64,000 nucleotides of DNA from Sialis fuliginosa (taxonomy: Eukaryota; Arthropoda; Insecta; Megaloptera; Sialidae). This document shows positions 23,431 through 36,190 of this stretch, one piece after another. How positions within the stretch are numbered: position 1 is the first letter of the stretch; every line of letters starts with the position of its first letter. A program made the translations under genes and the position numbers. The notes under the pieces are model-generated. The model worked only from the letters and a program-made list of their open reading frames with translations. It was not told where the DNA came from and did no database searches. The DNA lies in contig OY540813.1 in the NCBI GenBank assembly GCA_961205875.1, positions 9,519,001 through 9,583,000 of the forward strand, given 5' to 3'.

Positions 23431-23617
23431 TCTAGTTACATGACGGCGCGGCGCTGTCGAATATAATGAGCTTGCTGACACCCACCTCCAACACAGCTTA
23501 GATTATCTGTAGTAGTTCTGAGCCAATGGTTGTGGAATTAGTGATTCATCTATACACGCTTCACTGTGCCTCTGCTGATGCAGCAGGCAGCGGTTAGCTC
23601 GTGGGAGTTGTAGACAG
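23431..23617 (+). other. Candidate untranslated exon ending in a splice donor
   Basis: A patch of near-balanced base composition in A+T-rich DNA (GACGGCGCGGCGCTGTCG near its start). It ends TAGACAG followed by GTGAGAACG, a good donor, with the intron starting at 23618. All three plus frames contain stops, so it would be non-coding. No TATA or initiator could be fixed upstream. It may be an alternative first exon, or a conserved non-coding element. Confidence 0.3.
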
Positions 23618-26600
23618 GTGAGAACGTTATCAGGAGAAGCGCAATGGGTGAATTGTTTATGTGACGGTATTAATTATTTGGGTATTAGAAATGTGGATGG
23701 TTGGTTTACAATCATGGAGAGTTTAAAAAAAGGTTGATTATATAATGCTACGTTTATTATTATTATTTTGATTAAATAAAAAAAATTAAAATAACATCGG
23801 ATAAGCTTTTTTATACATACAAGAAATGTACTGTATAATAAAGTATAATAAAAGTACTGAGGGTCCCTGAATCACGTACAACCATTATCTCAATGACGTC
23901 TGTGTGTCTGTTTTTGAACGCTCTACTAGAGGCTGAGCTTTTCTACAAATAATCCTCCCCCAAAAATATTATAATTTCTATTATAAGAAATAAATACTTT
24001 TTATGATTGCTAAAAAGTACAGGATATTTGACTCAGTGGCCTATCATATGGGTACAAGATTTAAATAAAATTATAGAATAATATGTCTTCAACTGGAAAT
24101 CCAACCCGGATATTCGATTTTCTGGTTCGATAATTAAGTCGTATTTCCATTAAAACCCAACCTACCTTTTTTCTTTCAAAGCAAGTAGCAATAATTTGAA
24201 ATTTTGCATATATATATTTTCAGTCTCAATCATATTGATTCGTGGTAGTATCCAGGGCCGGACATGAGTTCCAAAACCGACCCAGGCGAAAAGTACTTTA
24301 TAAACCGGGTCGTATAAAGTTTAATCTGAATTAATAGCTATAGTCATAGGTGTCGACTCCGAAAGGTAAGAATGGGGGATCGATCATTGATTCCGCAGAT
24401 GATTTTTATTTACGTAGTAAGTTATGATTTTCCATATTTTCTTATCTTTAAGTTGATATTTCTATGACAAATTTCCATTTCGATGCATGAAATTTCACTA
24501 TTAGTTTTTGAATATTATATGTATTTCATTAAAAATATATTTATTTTATTGAAATTATTAAACGGCCGCATAAGTTTCATTCACTTTCTTTTATAATAAA
24601 TACTAAATAACGTACGACAATATTCGATGTTCACGTATTAATATATAGATTAACTAAAATCTCGTGGCCACAAGTAGATTCTAAAATCAAATACAAAAAT
24701 GCTACAACGATTGCGATTGTTTGTACACGCAACGGTATCACTGATGTCGAGAGATGTTATCTGAATATATTCGTGCACGTATGATATTTCGTTTAAACAA
24801 TTGGCACCAACCACCACCCGTTCTATCTACCAATTAATTCGGAACGAACAAACAGGGAATTATTTATCGTATCGTCAGAATCAGTGGCAGAGTTCCGCCA
24901 CAGCCAGTACAGGAAATCTATTATTTTCTGCTCCACGGCTGAAATGCTTAGTTAACAGTTCTTCATCAGCAGGGTGGGCTTTCTTCCTTTGCGTTAATGC
25001 GTCCATGAATAAAAATTAACAGTCGGATGTGAGATTATTTATGTCTTTGAATCTGCGCGATTTATTTTCTATACTCGGAATTTCTATAAACTTTAAATAC
25101 TAATATAATATTTCACAAAAATAAAAATATTTACAACTAAATATCTTCGAAATTATCGATAATACAATTATTTAGAAAAGTGTTATAAATAAATGTTGTA
25201 GGATTTTAAAGGAGATTACACTGAAATAAATTGGGTAATTTTCGAGAAATCGATATAATGATTTTTTTTACGGCTGACATCAAACTGAACTCAATGATAC
25301 CCATTTTTTGTATTTTCAATAAAATTTAAAAGATCTTGCATCTTTTATTTGGTACATTTCTTTCAACAGTCAAATATTTTCCGTACATTTAAAAATGGTA
25401 CATGGAGACTAGAAGTGGCATTAGGTTATAAATAATTTTATAATACGATACTAGTGACACTACATATTTACTTATAAAACAAATAAAAACAATATTCATC
25501 ACATCGACACGAAATTCTAAAACTTTTAAAATAAGTAAGTCGGGTTATATTATAAAGAAAGTAAAAACCAATTGTAAGCTAACGTTATCTGAGAGGTGTC
25601 ATATCGTTATGAATTTGCTCGGGATTCTATAGCAGTGGTAATAAATGTATAATAATGTAAATTCTATGAATTTTATGAGGTAAAATTGTCACCACTGCTA
25701 TGTCTACTTAACACTCATGCGTCAAGGTCGTTCATATAAACCATATTATTAAGTACAATTGTCAATGGATTGTCATTTATATTTAATACCCCGCTGATAG
25801 CGTTAGCTTAACTTTTTCTTAAGAGCAAATTATTTATAATATCGGACTTATTCATTTAATAACTTTCATATAAAAAAAATAGCAACAAAATCAATCAATG
25901 ATGCTTATGTACAGACAAACAAATGTAGGTTTGAAACGCATAATCCCTTTTTTGGTCGGGATCAAAAAGAGAATGAACTCAAATAAATGCAGACGTCCTC
26001 ATTGTTACAAAAGCAATTAACCAAACAGCACGTGTTCTGTCGCCAGCGCCGACCTAAATATTGATATTTCACAAACCTGAAAAAACACAATGAGAGCTGG
26101 CACACACGCACACATGCAAACACGCACAATGCATGTAGAGTGCAATCCATCAGAGTGGGGGCCGCCGAATATCAGCTGTTGTACAACCGAACGGCCCACC
26201 CTGGGCCACACAGGAGTTTACGATTTGTTCTATTCTCTACATTGTTGCCAAATATATCTATTTTGTTTAACTATGTAATAGAATATAATTAGTTGTATTA
26301 TTATAAGGAACCTTATATACATAGGTAAAACCTAAATAAAGTAAAATATCGGTATGGAGAGACATGCATGTAATCGTATTTTATATAAAGTTATTTTTGA
26401 AACGAAAAATTTCAATGTAATTTGCATGAAAACTTTTATCCAATACTTACAATTAGTTTATGTGAATACAAAATTGTGCAAATTTCAAAACCGCACCAAA
26501 ATAAAATAGAGTCCGCGCTGAGATAATTTGTTTTTTACAGACAATATTATTATATGTACAGTGTACGTGTAAAGCTTCCATGCGGAAAACCACTTTTAAC

Positions 26601-26714
26601 GTATTGAAGATAGTATACAATCAAAATCTGATCTCATCTCGGACACGATTTTTCGACCCTATTGCCATATTTCCATTTCCTTCGGAAAATAGAAACTACT
26701 TAAATGAGACAATA
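23618..26714. other. Long stretch with scattered repeat fragments
   Basis: CAGGGCCGGACATG at 24253 looks like a hAT end without a partner. TGTACAGACAAACAAATGTA at 25908-25927 recurs at about 51614. A G+C-richer patch lies at about 26085-26220 (GGGGGCCGCCG, CACCCTGGGCCAC). A 72-codon frame at 24801-25019 is composition-normal but shows no domain. No gene is supported. Confidence 0.45.
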
Positions 26715-27092
26715 TCTATATATTGTATAATATATAATATAAAACGCAACGTCTGTCTGTCTATCTGTCCGTTAGTGCGCTTATGACTCGAGAACCTTGG
26801 TTCATATAAATCGGATAAGTGCACTTATCCGATTTATATGTTTTTTTTTTATTCATAGATATGTTCTTTATCCAGGTTTTAGTATATATTTTGTTACGTT
26901 AGGAAACATATGAGACGATGATAAAAAAATCAAGTCGGAAAAAAGTTTACCGCCAACGCGCTCTTTTGCAATACGCTGCCTAAACCTTAAATATTAAACA
27001 AAATAATGTATTAAAAAATTGTGTAGAATAAAAAGATCTAAAATAATTCAACTAGTAGTAGTCCACGCGAGTGAAACCGCGGGGACAGCTAG
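26715..27092 (+). mobile_element. Helitron-type non-autonomous element
   Basis: Starts TCTATATATTGTATAATATA after a host A and ends GCGAGTGAAACCGCGGGGAC followed by AGCTAG and a host T (27093). The CGCG...CCGCGG 3' hairpin and CTAG|T end fit Helitrons. GTCTGTCTGTCTATCTGTCC and an ATGACTCGAGAACC word sit near the 5' end, the plan shared with the other copies. No Rep/helicase coding. Confidence 0.6.
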
Positions 27093-27093
27093 T

Positions 27094-30000
27094 GTATAAT
27101 ATAAGCGTATCTACCCCAAAATAAAAAAATAAAAAATCTTATAACTCCAACATAGTAGGATATTTAGTTGTAATAGGTTGTAAAAGATTTAAAAAAAAAC
27201 CAACATAATATATCAAAATGACAAAGCTATTTAAGATATTAAAATAAAATTATAGTATTTAATGTTTTTATTATACATTTTTATTTGATAAATAATTATT
27301 ATTCAAATAACAATATAACAGAAAAAAGGTATCATATACATACAATAATCATTGTACAAATTATAGGAAAAAAATATTAAATAATTATAAAATTATAAAT
27401 CCAGTAGATTCACAAAAAACATGTGCGTGATAAAAATATAAATAATATTCCTACAATAATCATATACATCGTTCGCAATATTATAATAAATCATTTATAA
27501 AAAGTATAACATAATATATGAACTAATAAATAGTTATATTCATATATGCCTTACATAATTAAAAATGAATTCATCGTACATTAATTATTATTAATTTTAA
27601 TAAAATAACAATGTATGAAAAGTATTATACCTACATATGATTATTATAGGAAAATTAAAAAAACTACTACATATGTAGGTATAATAACAATACGTACGCA
27701 TATTTCGTTCCATGTCACGTACTTTAACAACCCATATTGAAATATTGACCGGAAGGAATATCCATCCACTTGGAAACCAGAAGTCGACACAGGATATGTG
27801 TGATCCCCGCTAGTAAGACGACACCACCCCGCCTTACGCGAGGGTAATTATCTACGTTAAATATTTTCACACGCTCCTGGACCAAAAGTCACTTGGGTGT
27901 GATAAAAACTGGATAAAATTCTCACAACTTACAATTAGATTAAATATTACATCTATTATATTATAGTTTCTTATATAGCTAATATAAATGTAATGTTTTA
28001 TATACGTAGCTGTAGAATTTTCCTCTATAAAATTGTATAACCTTCCAATTAAAATCTCCTGTTTTGCAATTTTTATTAAAATTGTCTCCTTTACTCATTT
28101 GTTTACTTTATATTATGTGAAATTATAAATTCTTTTTGAAATTTAAGATATTTTTGTACATAATCTTACTGATTTTTATTTATTTTAAGTTTTAACAGCT
28201 TAGCGAAGATTCTATGAATCGAAAGTTTGGTGGAGGAGAAGTTTTTCTATAAATTTTAACGTTTAATATAAATAAATATTTATTAATTTAAATATAAATT
28301 GGGTGAGTAAAAAAAAAATATCTAATAAACAAAAATATCACAAAGACATACAAAATGTAGTTTATTTTTTATGAATTATACATACCTACGTGTATAAGTA
28401 TATATAAACTCTTAAAAAATAAAATATGAAGTAGTTAATTTTGGATAAATCTTCACTATAAATTATACCTATGTCACATTTTTATAGATCAATAAAAATT
28501 CAGAATATCACATTCTTATTTCAACAAATATCTTTATTATATGTATTTTCTGTTCACAAGTTACCAACTTATAAACATCAGATGTTCATATTATGTTTAT
28601 GTATCTTTATATTTTATGTAAGGGGAAATATATCTCAGAATTATCATACAGAATAAAGCACAAACATAACGAAATGAGTCAGCAACCCACCATACGGAAA
28701 AAATGGTCAAAATTATTAGTACCTTGTATTATATAGTAAACTCAGTAAAAAAAAGGTACCGGAACAACGTTCCGGTTTACATAATTTTCACAACAAACAT
28801 CCGTAAAGGCGTTCCGGCTGAAAATAACACTGTATACATATATATGTATGCCTACCTACAAGTAAATACAATTATAATATATTTGCACGAAGAATATTTC
28901 TAAAAAATATGTCGTGTTATATTTTTAACCAAAAGTTGGAAATTGTATAATCATTAATAACTGTTTCATAAGGTTTCCAATATTATTCCATACATCAAAT
29001 GTTCTTTAAAAAATAAATATGTGGTCAAAGTTGCAATAAAAACAGCAAACCGTTATTATATGATTATATTCACATTGGGTTTGTAAAGCTGCAATAATTT
29101 ACAATGATCTTATATATATTTTGATATATTTACGACCTGAGAATTCACAACATTGCTTCAGACGTTCTGTTTACATCATTTTTTAATACATTTAGGACAG
29201 TTGATATGCCGAACTCTCCCCGACACACATAAAATTGTCGTAAAAATCGTATAAAATGAAGTAAACCCGTATAACGTGCATCTTACTAGTGCATATTTCA
29301 GAACGAATTTAGAAGGTTCTAAAAATTACATCATATATAACATATGTTTGAAAAAACATCTCTCCGTCGACTTCTTACAGCTGTAGGAGATCTGACAAAA
29401 ATAATTTTACGAGGACAACCTCTACTACTTGTATAGGGTTTTTAAAATTAAATGTTGGCTATAGCGATCGAAAATGATACTTTAAATGGGTATTTGCTTT
29501 AATACCATGCGTTTTTATTCAGGCTCGTAGGTATATTTCAAGCTGAATATTTAACTCTTATTTATAACAACGTAGATCCACAAAAAATGTTTACGAGCAT
29601 TGCACATTGATTCTATACAAGCTTTTAGTCAGATCTAAATAAATAAAATAATAATTTTAATATGTTTTTTATGTTAAATTAATAATAAAAATTTCTTCAC
29701 TTCTTCAAATAAAAAATATTTAAGTTTTATTCAGAAGTTTCGCACATTTATGTCCACAAATATCTGCAAACCCCAGTAGGTTTACTATTTTAGGAGCAGT
29801 AGAACAAAACCGAATAAATTCATTTTTGTAAACTTTACAGAAGAGGTCAAAATGTAACTACCCTATTTTCATGTCCTTTTTTAAACTTTTGAGTATGGTT
29901 ATAGGTATGTAGGTACAGTGAAGATTTTTTAATATCCAAATTTTGAACTAGCGTCTTTGCACAAGTTGGAAGAAGGATAACTTATATCCGGTTTTGTTCC

Positions 30001-30880
30001 ACTACAAGTTGGATTTGTCCACATTTAAATCACAGAGACATCATAACCTGTAATGGCAAAAGGTTGTAAGTGAAATAAAACAATAATAATTAAACATTTT
30101 AATCAATAAGGCACATTTTGGCAAATACATTACGTAATAATCGCACACAAACTTTTTCTGTCTTTTTGTATTGTATTTTTGTTCCGATATACATTTTTAA
30201 AACCAGTCGATCCAGTGATGGTTGAAAATGCCGAATCGAAAAAAAATCACCTCGGTTCAAAGTGGAATTATCAAGTTTTGTTCTGCTGCTCCTCATTTTT
30301 TGCATACAATCTTAAATATCGTAAGAGAAATAACGTCAATGTTTCATTTCTCGTCCTACATATTTATAAATTAATTATAGGATTTGACTTATAAAAGCGG
30401 TTTTCAACCAAATCAACACAGTTTTATTTATTTATTTTTAATAAAAACAAGAGTTGTCTTGAAGTTAATAAAAACACCAACAAAAGTTGTGAATTTATCC
30501 AACATGAATTGCAATTATGTGTTTTTTGAAAGTATAATTATTTTGTTTATTTTATAGAAAACCTCATTAGCATCGTTTATTTAAAGCTTCATAAACAAAA
30601 TTATTTTGACTCTTATCTCAATTTTCCAAATTAAAACTAACAATAAAACATAACATAAATTAGCTTCTATTATAAACAATAATTAGTGTGTTTCCGTTTA
30701 TTTGTCGATCAAGAGAAAATAAATTTTACAATTTAATAACCTTAATTCTCGTGACCAAGCAACCCATATGTTGCTTCTTCTGCTAGCATGACTATGCGTA
30801 AAGGCCCTTGCATATGTGTATGTGTATATATGTATTTATGTATGCATGAAAATATACACATATTTGTATGTATGATTGTA
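27094..30880. other. A+T-rich non-coding stretch
   Basis: No gene is supported. A more balanced patch at about 27770-27850 (CCCCGCTAGTAAGACG, CCCCGCCTTACGCG) and a repeated GTTCCGG word near 28765-28820 stand out. Frames at 28471-28656, 28703-28903, 30099-30305 and 30179-30394 have no recognisable domain. Confidence 0.5.
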
Positions 30881-31502
30881 CAGGATGATTTACAACTAGT
30901 GTAAAAAAAGTTAACAGTATATGAACATGTATCCGAAAATTTTTCATGAGGAGCTTCAGCTTTCCAAAAATTTTGCACAAAATTAGTTTTTATTTAATAT
31001 CTAGAGAACTCATTGTGAAGCAATTATGAAATTTGATAATCGGTTTAATATTAATAAGTGTTATCGATTTCCAGTATTAAACAATAATAATTTTGACCAA
31101 GGGTGTATGAGGCCAATGGCAGTGTGCCCGCCGATATTTATCAAGTATTTTTTTGTTCTTTAATTTTTTCCCGAGTTGAGTTCTTGTAGAGTATAGACTA
31201 TTATTATATTCGAGAAATATCTATAAAAAGAAAGTATTGCAGAATACACTAAAATATTATATATATTATACTCTAAAATATTATTGTTTGGTACTGGAAA
31301 TCGATAACACTTATTAATAATAAACCGGTTATGAAATTTATAATAACAATGGGTCCTCTAGATATTAAATAAACACTAATTTTGGGTAAAAGGCTGTAGC
31401 TCCATCATGAAGAATTTTCGGATACATAATGTGGAGTTTTTTGTTTAAAATAACATCCTCGATCTACTGTTAAATTTTTTACACTATTTATAAATCATCC
31501 TG
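30881..31502. mobile_element. Tc1/mariner-type non-autonomous element (TA duplication)
   Basis: 622 bp. It begins CAGGATGATTTACAACTAGT and ends with the inverted ACTATTTATAAATCATCCTG, with TA on both sides. The arms stay similar inward for about 200 bp (GAAAATTTTTCATGA against TCATGAAGAATTTTC; TTAATAAGTGTTATCGATTT against AAATCGATAACACTTATTAA). The frames at its left edge are chance frames. No transposase. Confidence 0.75.
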
Positions 31503-31543
31503 TATATCTATATGAGAAAACATGTGTGTGTGTATGCGTGTGA

Positions 31544-31711
31544 GGATGTGCGTGTGTATATGACAGACGGAAACTGCAGCAACAGCAGCAGAACCAGCTC
31601 TGCGGCGTCTGTGCAGAAGTTTGCCGGTGCCAGTGGACCCTGACATCCATGTTTCACCTTCAGCACGTCCTTAAGGTCGTTGTATTAAGTGGAGCTTGTA
31701 TTTTTTGCTAG
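31544..31711 (+). other. Short open frame in a G+C-rich patch, possible exon
   Basis: One frame is open for 55 codons. It reads a Gln run (LQQQQQNQ), then LCGVCAEVCRCQWTL and SMFHLQHVLK. CGVC followed by HLQH is reminiscent of a C2H2 zinc finger, but the spacing (14 residues, then 2) is off the usual 12 and 3-5. G+C content is far above the neighbours. No strong acceptor is seen upstream, and the possible donor (AAG followed by GTCGTT, 31676) is poor. It could be a decayed or alternative exon of a Gln-rich zinc-finger gene, or a coincidence. Confidence 0.22.
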
Positions 31712-31924
31712 ATTTGAAATTTTCGTATAGCCCGCATCCTCTTTAAGTTCAAGGCTGCTAAACGAAAAAGTATCCTTGAAGAGAAAAATAATGATTTTTA
31801 TAATCCTACTAGAGAGGATAAACCAAAACAAGTATATGTATTTTTTTTTAATTTGAGTAATTTTTTATCCATTAATTACTTTGGCAAACATTTATTTCTC
31901 AACTGTTATCAGAGTTAGTTTTGT

Positions 31925-32405
31925 TTTCTCGCCACATCGAAGGTACTAGAAGCTTTGTGATCGTTTTAAAATGACAAAAAAAATTGTTCTCCGATTTCAA
32001 AATTTTAACTTGTTCTTTCCGTTTCAGTTCAAGACAATCACTTTTCGTTCCGTATCTGTCTGTCTGTCCCCTGAATCCTTGTCACACGCATAACTCATAA
32101 ACCACTGAACCGATATTAATGAAACTTGGTTGGTTGGTTGAGTCTGGCTTGAAGACGGTTACATTTCAAAAGAGAATATTTTTTGTGGAGCATTCAATTT
32201 TCTATAAAATAGGTCACCACAATGATTGTTGTAAAATATTCACTTACAAAGATTTATATCAATTTGCTTTAAAAAATTGTCATTTTGATGGTTTAAATAT
32301 CATTTTGACGTTTACATAGCAGAAAAATTAAATTTAGATTGAAATCGTCAGATTAATTTAGCACGAGGAAGCACTGTGCATTTACTTGGCAGATGTTTTT
32401 TTTCG
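31925..32405 (+). repeat. Repeat family R1, copy 2
   Basis: Same head as copy 1 (TCTCGCCACATCGAAGGTAC, GAAGCTTTGTGATCGTTTT) and same tail (GCACGAGGAAGCACTGTGCA, TTTACTTGGCAGATG). Contains CATAACTCATAAACCACTGA and CCGATATTAATGAAACTTGG. The frame at 32119-32319 lies inside it and is not considered a gene. Confidence 0.65.
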
Positions 32406-33666
32406 TAATGCATTTTAAAATCATGCATAAATAATAAAGAATAAACAATTAATAAGAATCATAATACCCATGTGAAAAAAAAATAAATTTCACAGATAGC
32501 TATATCATTTTTTAATCTTATTCTCTCCACTGACAAATATCTTAATTTATTGTTTTCAGTCGTAAGGATCTTAACTAAATAATAATAAACGAACTACAAA
32601 TGACTACTATACTTATGTTATATGTTTAGGATATTTTTAAATTTATGAGTTTAGTTGGAAATATTATAAAAATACGACATATCCATCAAAACTAATTAGA
32701 AACATACGGCTAGCAATAAAAAATTAATAATTAATGTGTGTATAATTACTAGGTTAAATCTTTGACTTAACATTTCAACTTATTTTATTGATTTTTAATT
32801 ACTTTTACAACAAATGCTGTATAATTTACAGTCCATAATATACACACTGTTATGGCAAATTCTTTGTTTTTCATTTCTAAATTCATTATAATTATTATAT
32901 ATATAATTAAATTAAAATAATGATATTAAATTTTATTAGTCTGTAATGTCATTGTTAACTGTCAATGTATATAAATTAATTAATTTGTTTATAAAAAAAA
33001 TTATTAACAAATTCAATAGTACAAAACACGAAGTATTTCAATGCTTGCACCTTTGAAGCCCAATAAATATAAAATACAGATTAAGACATTTGTCAGTAAA
33101 AAAGGAACAGATTAAAAAACTTATCCAGTTATCTATGAAATTGCAAATCTCTTGAACGGATATTGCAAACCCGATGTATCCGTTATAGTTCTTTTTACTC
33201 TCTTTGCGGTTGTTATTTTTAAAAGATTGATCATTTCCATTGAAGGCATACATATATTCTAATCTCATTCTACGTAACGTTTTTTTTCCACGCGTCCTGC
33301 CTATTCGGAGTCCTGTATAATTTAAGGACATGCTGTTTTAACGACAAACAGCTGTTTCCTGAATGTGCTCACATAACTTTTACCAGTGTATCTCCACACA
33401 CGTACAAATACATACACATATGTATGTACACATACATGCATCGTTCTGTCGCCCCACAAACATGAAATTACACTATAATATCCTACACGTAGATACACAT
33501 ATACAGTGATAAACATCCTTGTATGGTTTTTACAATGTATAGGCAATTCAATGAGATACGATTTTATCTTTGAAAAAAATTGTATATGTTCAAATAAGAA
33601 CTTTTACAATTTTCTATGTAAAACATATATCCTTTTACTTTCATATTCTGAAAGAAAAGAAAGTTA
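32406..33666. other. A+T-rich non-coding stretch
   Basis: No gene is supported. A 97-codon minus-strand frame (33038-33331) and a 74-codon one (33322-33546) show no domain. Confidence 0.5.
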
Positions 33667-34060
33667 TGTAATACCATCGAAAAATTGTGTCCGAGATTTT
33701 AATTGTACTACCTTCAAAACTTAAAGAAAAGTTTTATATCCTGTCTATGTGTCTGGATATAGAATTTTTTTTCGTTCACGATAACTACTGTAAAAATGCA
33801 CCGATCTCAATTATTTTTGGGGAAAATGTTTGTCTCATTGAATACTCCAGACTTATTGATTTTGGTGCTAATCGGATTAGAGGTTTTGGAACTATTATCG
33901 TCTAAAAAGTGAACATTGAGAGTATTATCTCACTAATTTTGATAAGACTTGGTACATTTGTAGGATATTTATTTTTTGTACGTGCCTTAACAGCTATTGA
34001 AGAGGTGAAAACCACCCTCAAAATTTTAATTTTAAATACTAATTAATAGATATATTCATT
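33667..34060 (+). repeat. Interspersed repeat R4, copy
   Basis: Aligns by eye with 56353-56767 along its length: ATCGAAAAATTGTGTCCGAG, TTCGTTCACGATAACTACTG, TTGATTTTGGTGCTAAT, ATCGTCTAAAAAGTGAAC and GGTGAAAACCACCCTC occur in the same order. The open frame at 33687-33905 is internal to it. The element class is not recognised. Confidence 0.6.
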
Positions 34061-34255
34061 AACATCATTATGACCTATAAAGTTGCCTTAATTTTGTTTT
34101 TTATCTATTTGTGAATTTGTGTATTCCATACCCAATTCTCACTGGACAAAATTACATCGTTAATTTGAGCCACACACATATATACACATACGTTCATAAG
34201 TGGTGCCTTGAAGAAGTGAAGGGAGGTTTCGGGTAGTGGTATTCACAATTTCATG

Positions 34256-34431
34256 AATGTAAGAAGTAGCGGCGGTGGTGGCGGTAACGACGGCGAGGGA
34301 AGTGCGCGGCGCCGGGGATGAAACAGCTGGTTTGTGAGCTCAATAGATCAGCAGGAGCCTACATCAGCTGAGACTCTTTCTCTGTCTGTATTTTGCCGTC
34401 TGTGCCCAGTTACCTGACCACCACCACCAGG
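34256..34431 (+). other. Candidate untranslated exon ending in a splice donor
   Basis: G+C-rich (GTAGCGGCGGTGGTGGCGG, GTGCGCGGCGCCGGGGATG), then a T/C-rich run (GACTCTTTCTCTGTCTG). It ends CCACCACCACCAGG before GTAAGACG (intron start 34432), a good donor. All plus frames hit stops; a short upstream-type frame begins at the ATG in GGGGATGAAACAG and ends after 17 codons. The pattern resembles a 5'-untranslated first exon of a regulated gene. No TATA box is fixed, and CpG-type initiation cannot be judged here. Confidence 0.35.
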
Positions 34432-35069
34432 GTAAGACGATGTCGATGGCTCTGCATGATAAAGTGGAAAATTAATGATTTGTAATTTTTAGAACCATAT
34501 AATATAAATAAGTGATTTTCGACCGTTGGTAAAGTAGATGAATGTATTTGATTACTCAGGATTATTTTAATGGTATATTTTGTGAATTTAAATAAAAATA
34601 TAGTTTTAGCATTATGGAATAATCTTTGATTTATTAAATAATACCATATATTTGTATATTGAAATAAAAAAATGTTATATGTACTGTGCTAATTCTATAA
34701 AAAAAATGTATAGGTACCTAATAACTATATGTATATAATCATAGACATAGAGCATGGATCGCGCATCTGACTTGAAAACAGAGTCGTGTCAAAAGAAAGA
34801 TATCGAAATAGGTTTAGGATATAGTTGTCCTTTCTTTAAACAGGAGTGTTTATTTCATTCTTATAAGAAAAAGAGATAGATACATCCCAAACGCCACCGC
34901 ATCTCTCTCACTATTTTAGAGAAATGTTACACTATTTTATATAATTTAAGGATTTGATGTAAATATCTGTATTTAACTACATTTGAATAGATATTTTCCA
35001 TTATATATACTCTATTTACATAGCTAACTGCACATGTAAATAAATGTTCTAATAGGATTCCAACAGGAA
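34432..35069. other. A+T-rich stretch
   Basis: Nothing recognised. If the donor at 34432 is real, this is intron. Confidence 0.5.
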
Positions 35070-35143
35070 TATTTTTCGTCCGGCCCCCTATGTTTAAAAA
35101 AAATTCGATCCGGCCCGTTTCTCGAAAAGTTTGGTGACCCCTG
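35070..35143 (-). mobile_element. hAT terminus fragment
   Basis: On the minus strand it begins CAGGGGTCACCAAACTTTTC and continues GAGAAACGGGCCGGATCG, a classic hAT end. No partner end was found. TTCTAATA before 35053 and CTCTAATA after 35143 agree at 7 of 8 bases, so a tiny deletion derivative (35053-35143) is possible. Confidence 0.5.
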
Positions 35144-35530
35144 CTCTAATATCAATAAACTTGATAATAAAATATTATATTTAAGAATATTATTATCGGT
35201 ATTAACTATCAGCTGTATACTTTAGCGAAAAAAAATACCTGCAAGTATTAACAGGCTCCTCACAAATTTAATGAATCGTAATGCGGCCCGCATGTGCATG
35301 CATGTGTCTGTGTGTGTATGTACAACATCCGTCAGATGCGTGTTAAGTGATAAGTTTATCATTTTTCCTTGAAATCGTTGTTTATTGGATTTATACTTTA
35401 GATGAGTTTAGTTTGAAAGGTATGAAACCTTTTTGTACAGAAGGTCATTGTTAATACCCCTGTGGTGTAGTACACATATTCTATACTTTAAATTACGCAA
35501 AAGCATATATATTTAACGTAGGTATTATAT
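35144..35530. other. Unassigned stretch
   Basis: AATGCGGCCCGCATGTG (about 35280) is an isolated palindrome-like G+C-rich word beside a GT-rich run. Otherwise A+T-rich. Confidence 0.45.
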
Positions 35531-36190
35531 TGCTTTCTCGCAATATCGAAGATACGAGAAGCTTTGTGATCGTTTTAGAATGAGACAAAAAAATTGTTTT
35601 CCGGTTTCAAATTTTTAAATTGATCTTTCCGTTTCAGGTCAAGACAAACACTTTTTGTTCCGTATCTGTCTGTTCCCTGAATCCTTGTCACACGTATAAC
35701 TCATGAACCACTTCACTGATTTTAAAATCATCAAAATCGTGTGTTAGGAGGATGGGTGATATCCCAAAATATTTATTTTTCAAGATATCTCAAAAACAAC
35801 ACATGCTAATTTTTTATAGAGCATTCAATTTTCTATATAATATAGGTCTACAACGTTTGATTTAAAATATTCCCTTACAAAGATTTATCTCAATTTGCTT
35901 TAAAAATCGTGTTTTTTTTTAATGATATTTACTTTGACATATTAAATGTCATTTTGACATTTGCATAAATTTAGATTTAGATTGTAATTGTCAAAAAAAT
36001 TAAAAACATACGAAAAAATAATCAGGTGCGCCTTAAGAAAAATTTCGAACTAAAAATTAAATGGTTAACCAATGCCAGGCAATTTATCTGAACATTTTAT
36101 CGGGTTTTATTTAAATTGTTCAATAATTAACTACCTTTGGTGAATTTAGCACGAGGAAGTACTGTGCATTTACTTGGCAGATGTTTTTTT
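35531..36190 (+). repeat. Repeat family R1, copy 3
   Basis: Longest of the three copies. Head TGCTTTCTCGCAATATCGAA with GAGAAGCTTTGTGATCG; tail GCACGAGGAAGTACTGTGCA with TTTACTTGGCAG. It shares the AATGTCATTTTGACATT palindrome (35945-35961) with copy 1. No coding. Confidence 0.65.

Noticed and set aside
24801-25019. 72-codon frame with balanced composition as a real exon
   Set aside because: No recognisable domain or splice sites, and no support beyond length.
30742-30980. 62-78 codon minus frames as genes
   Set aside because: They overlap each other and the left end of a Tc1/mariner-type element.
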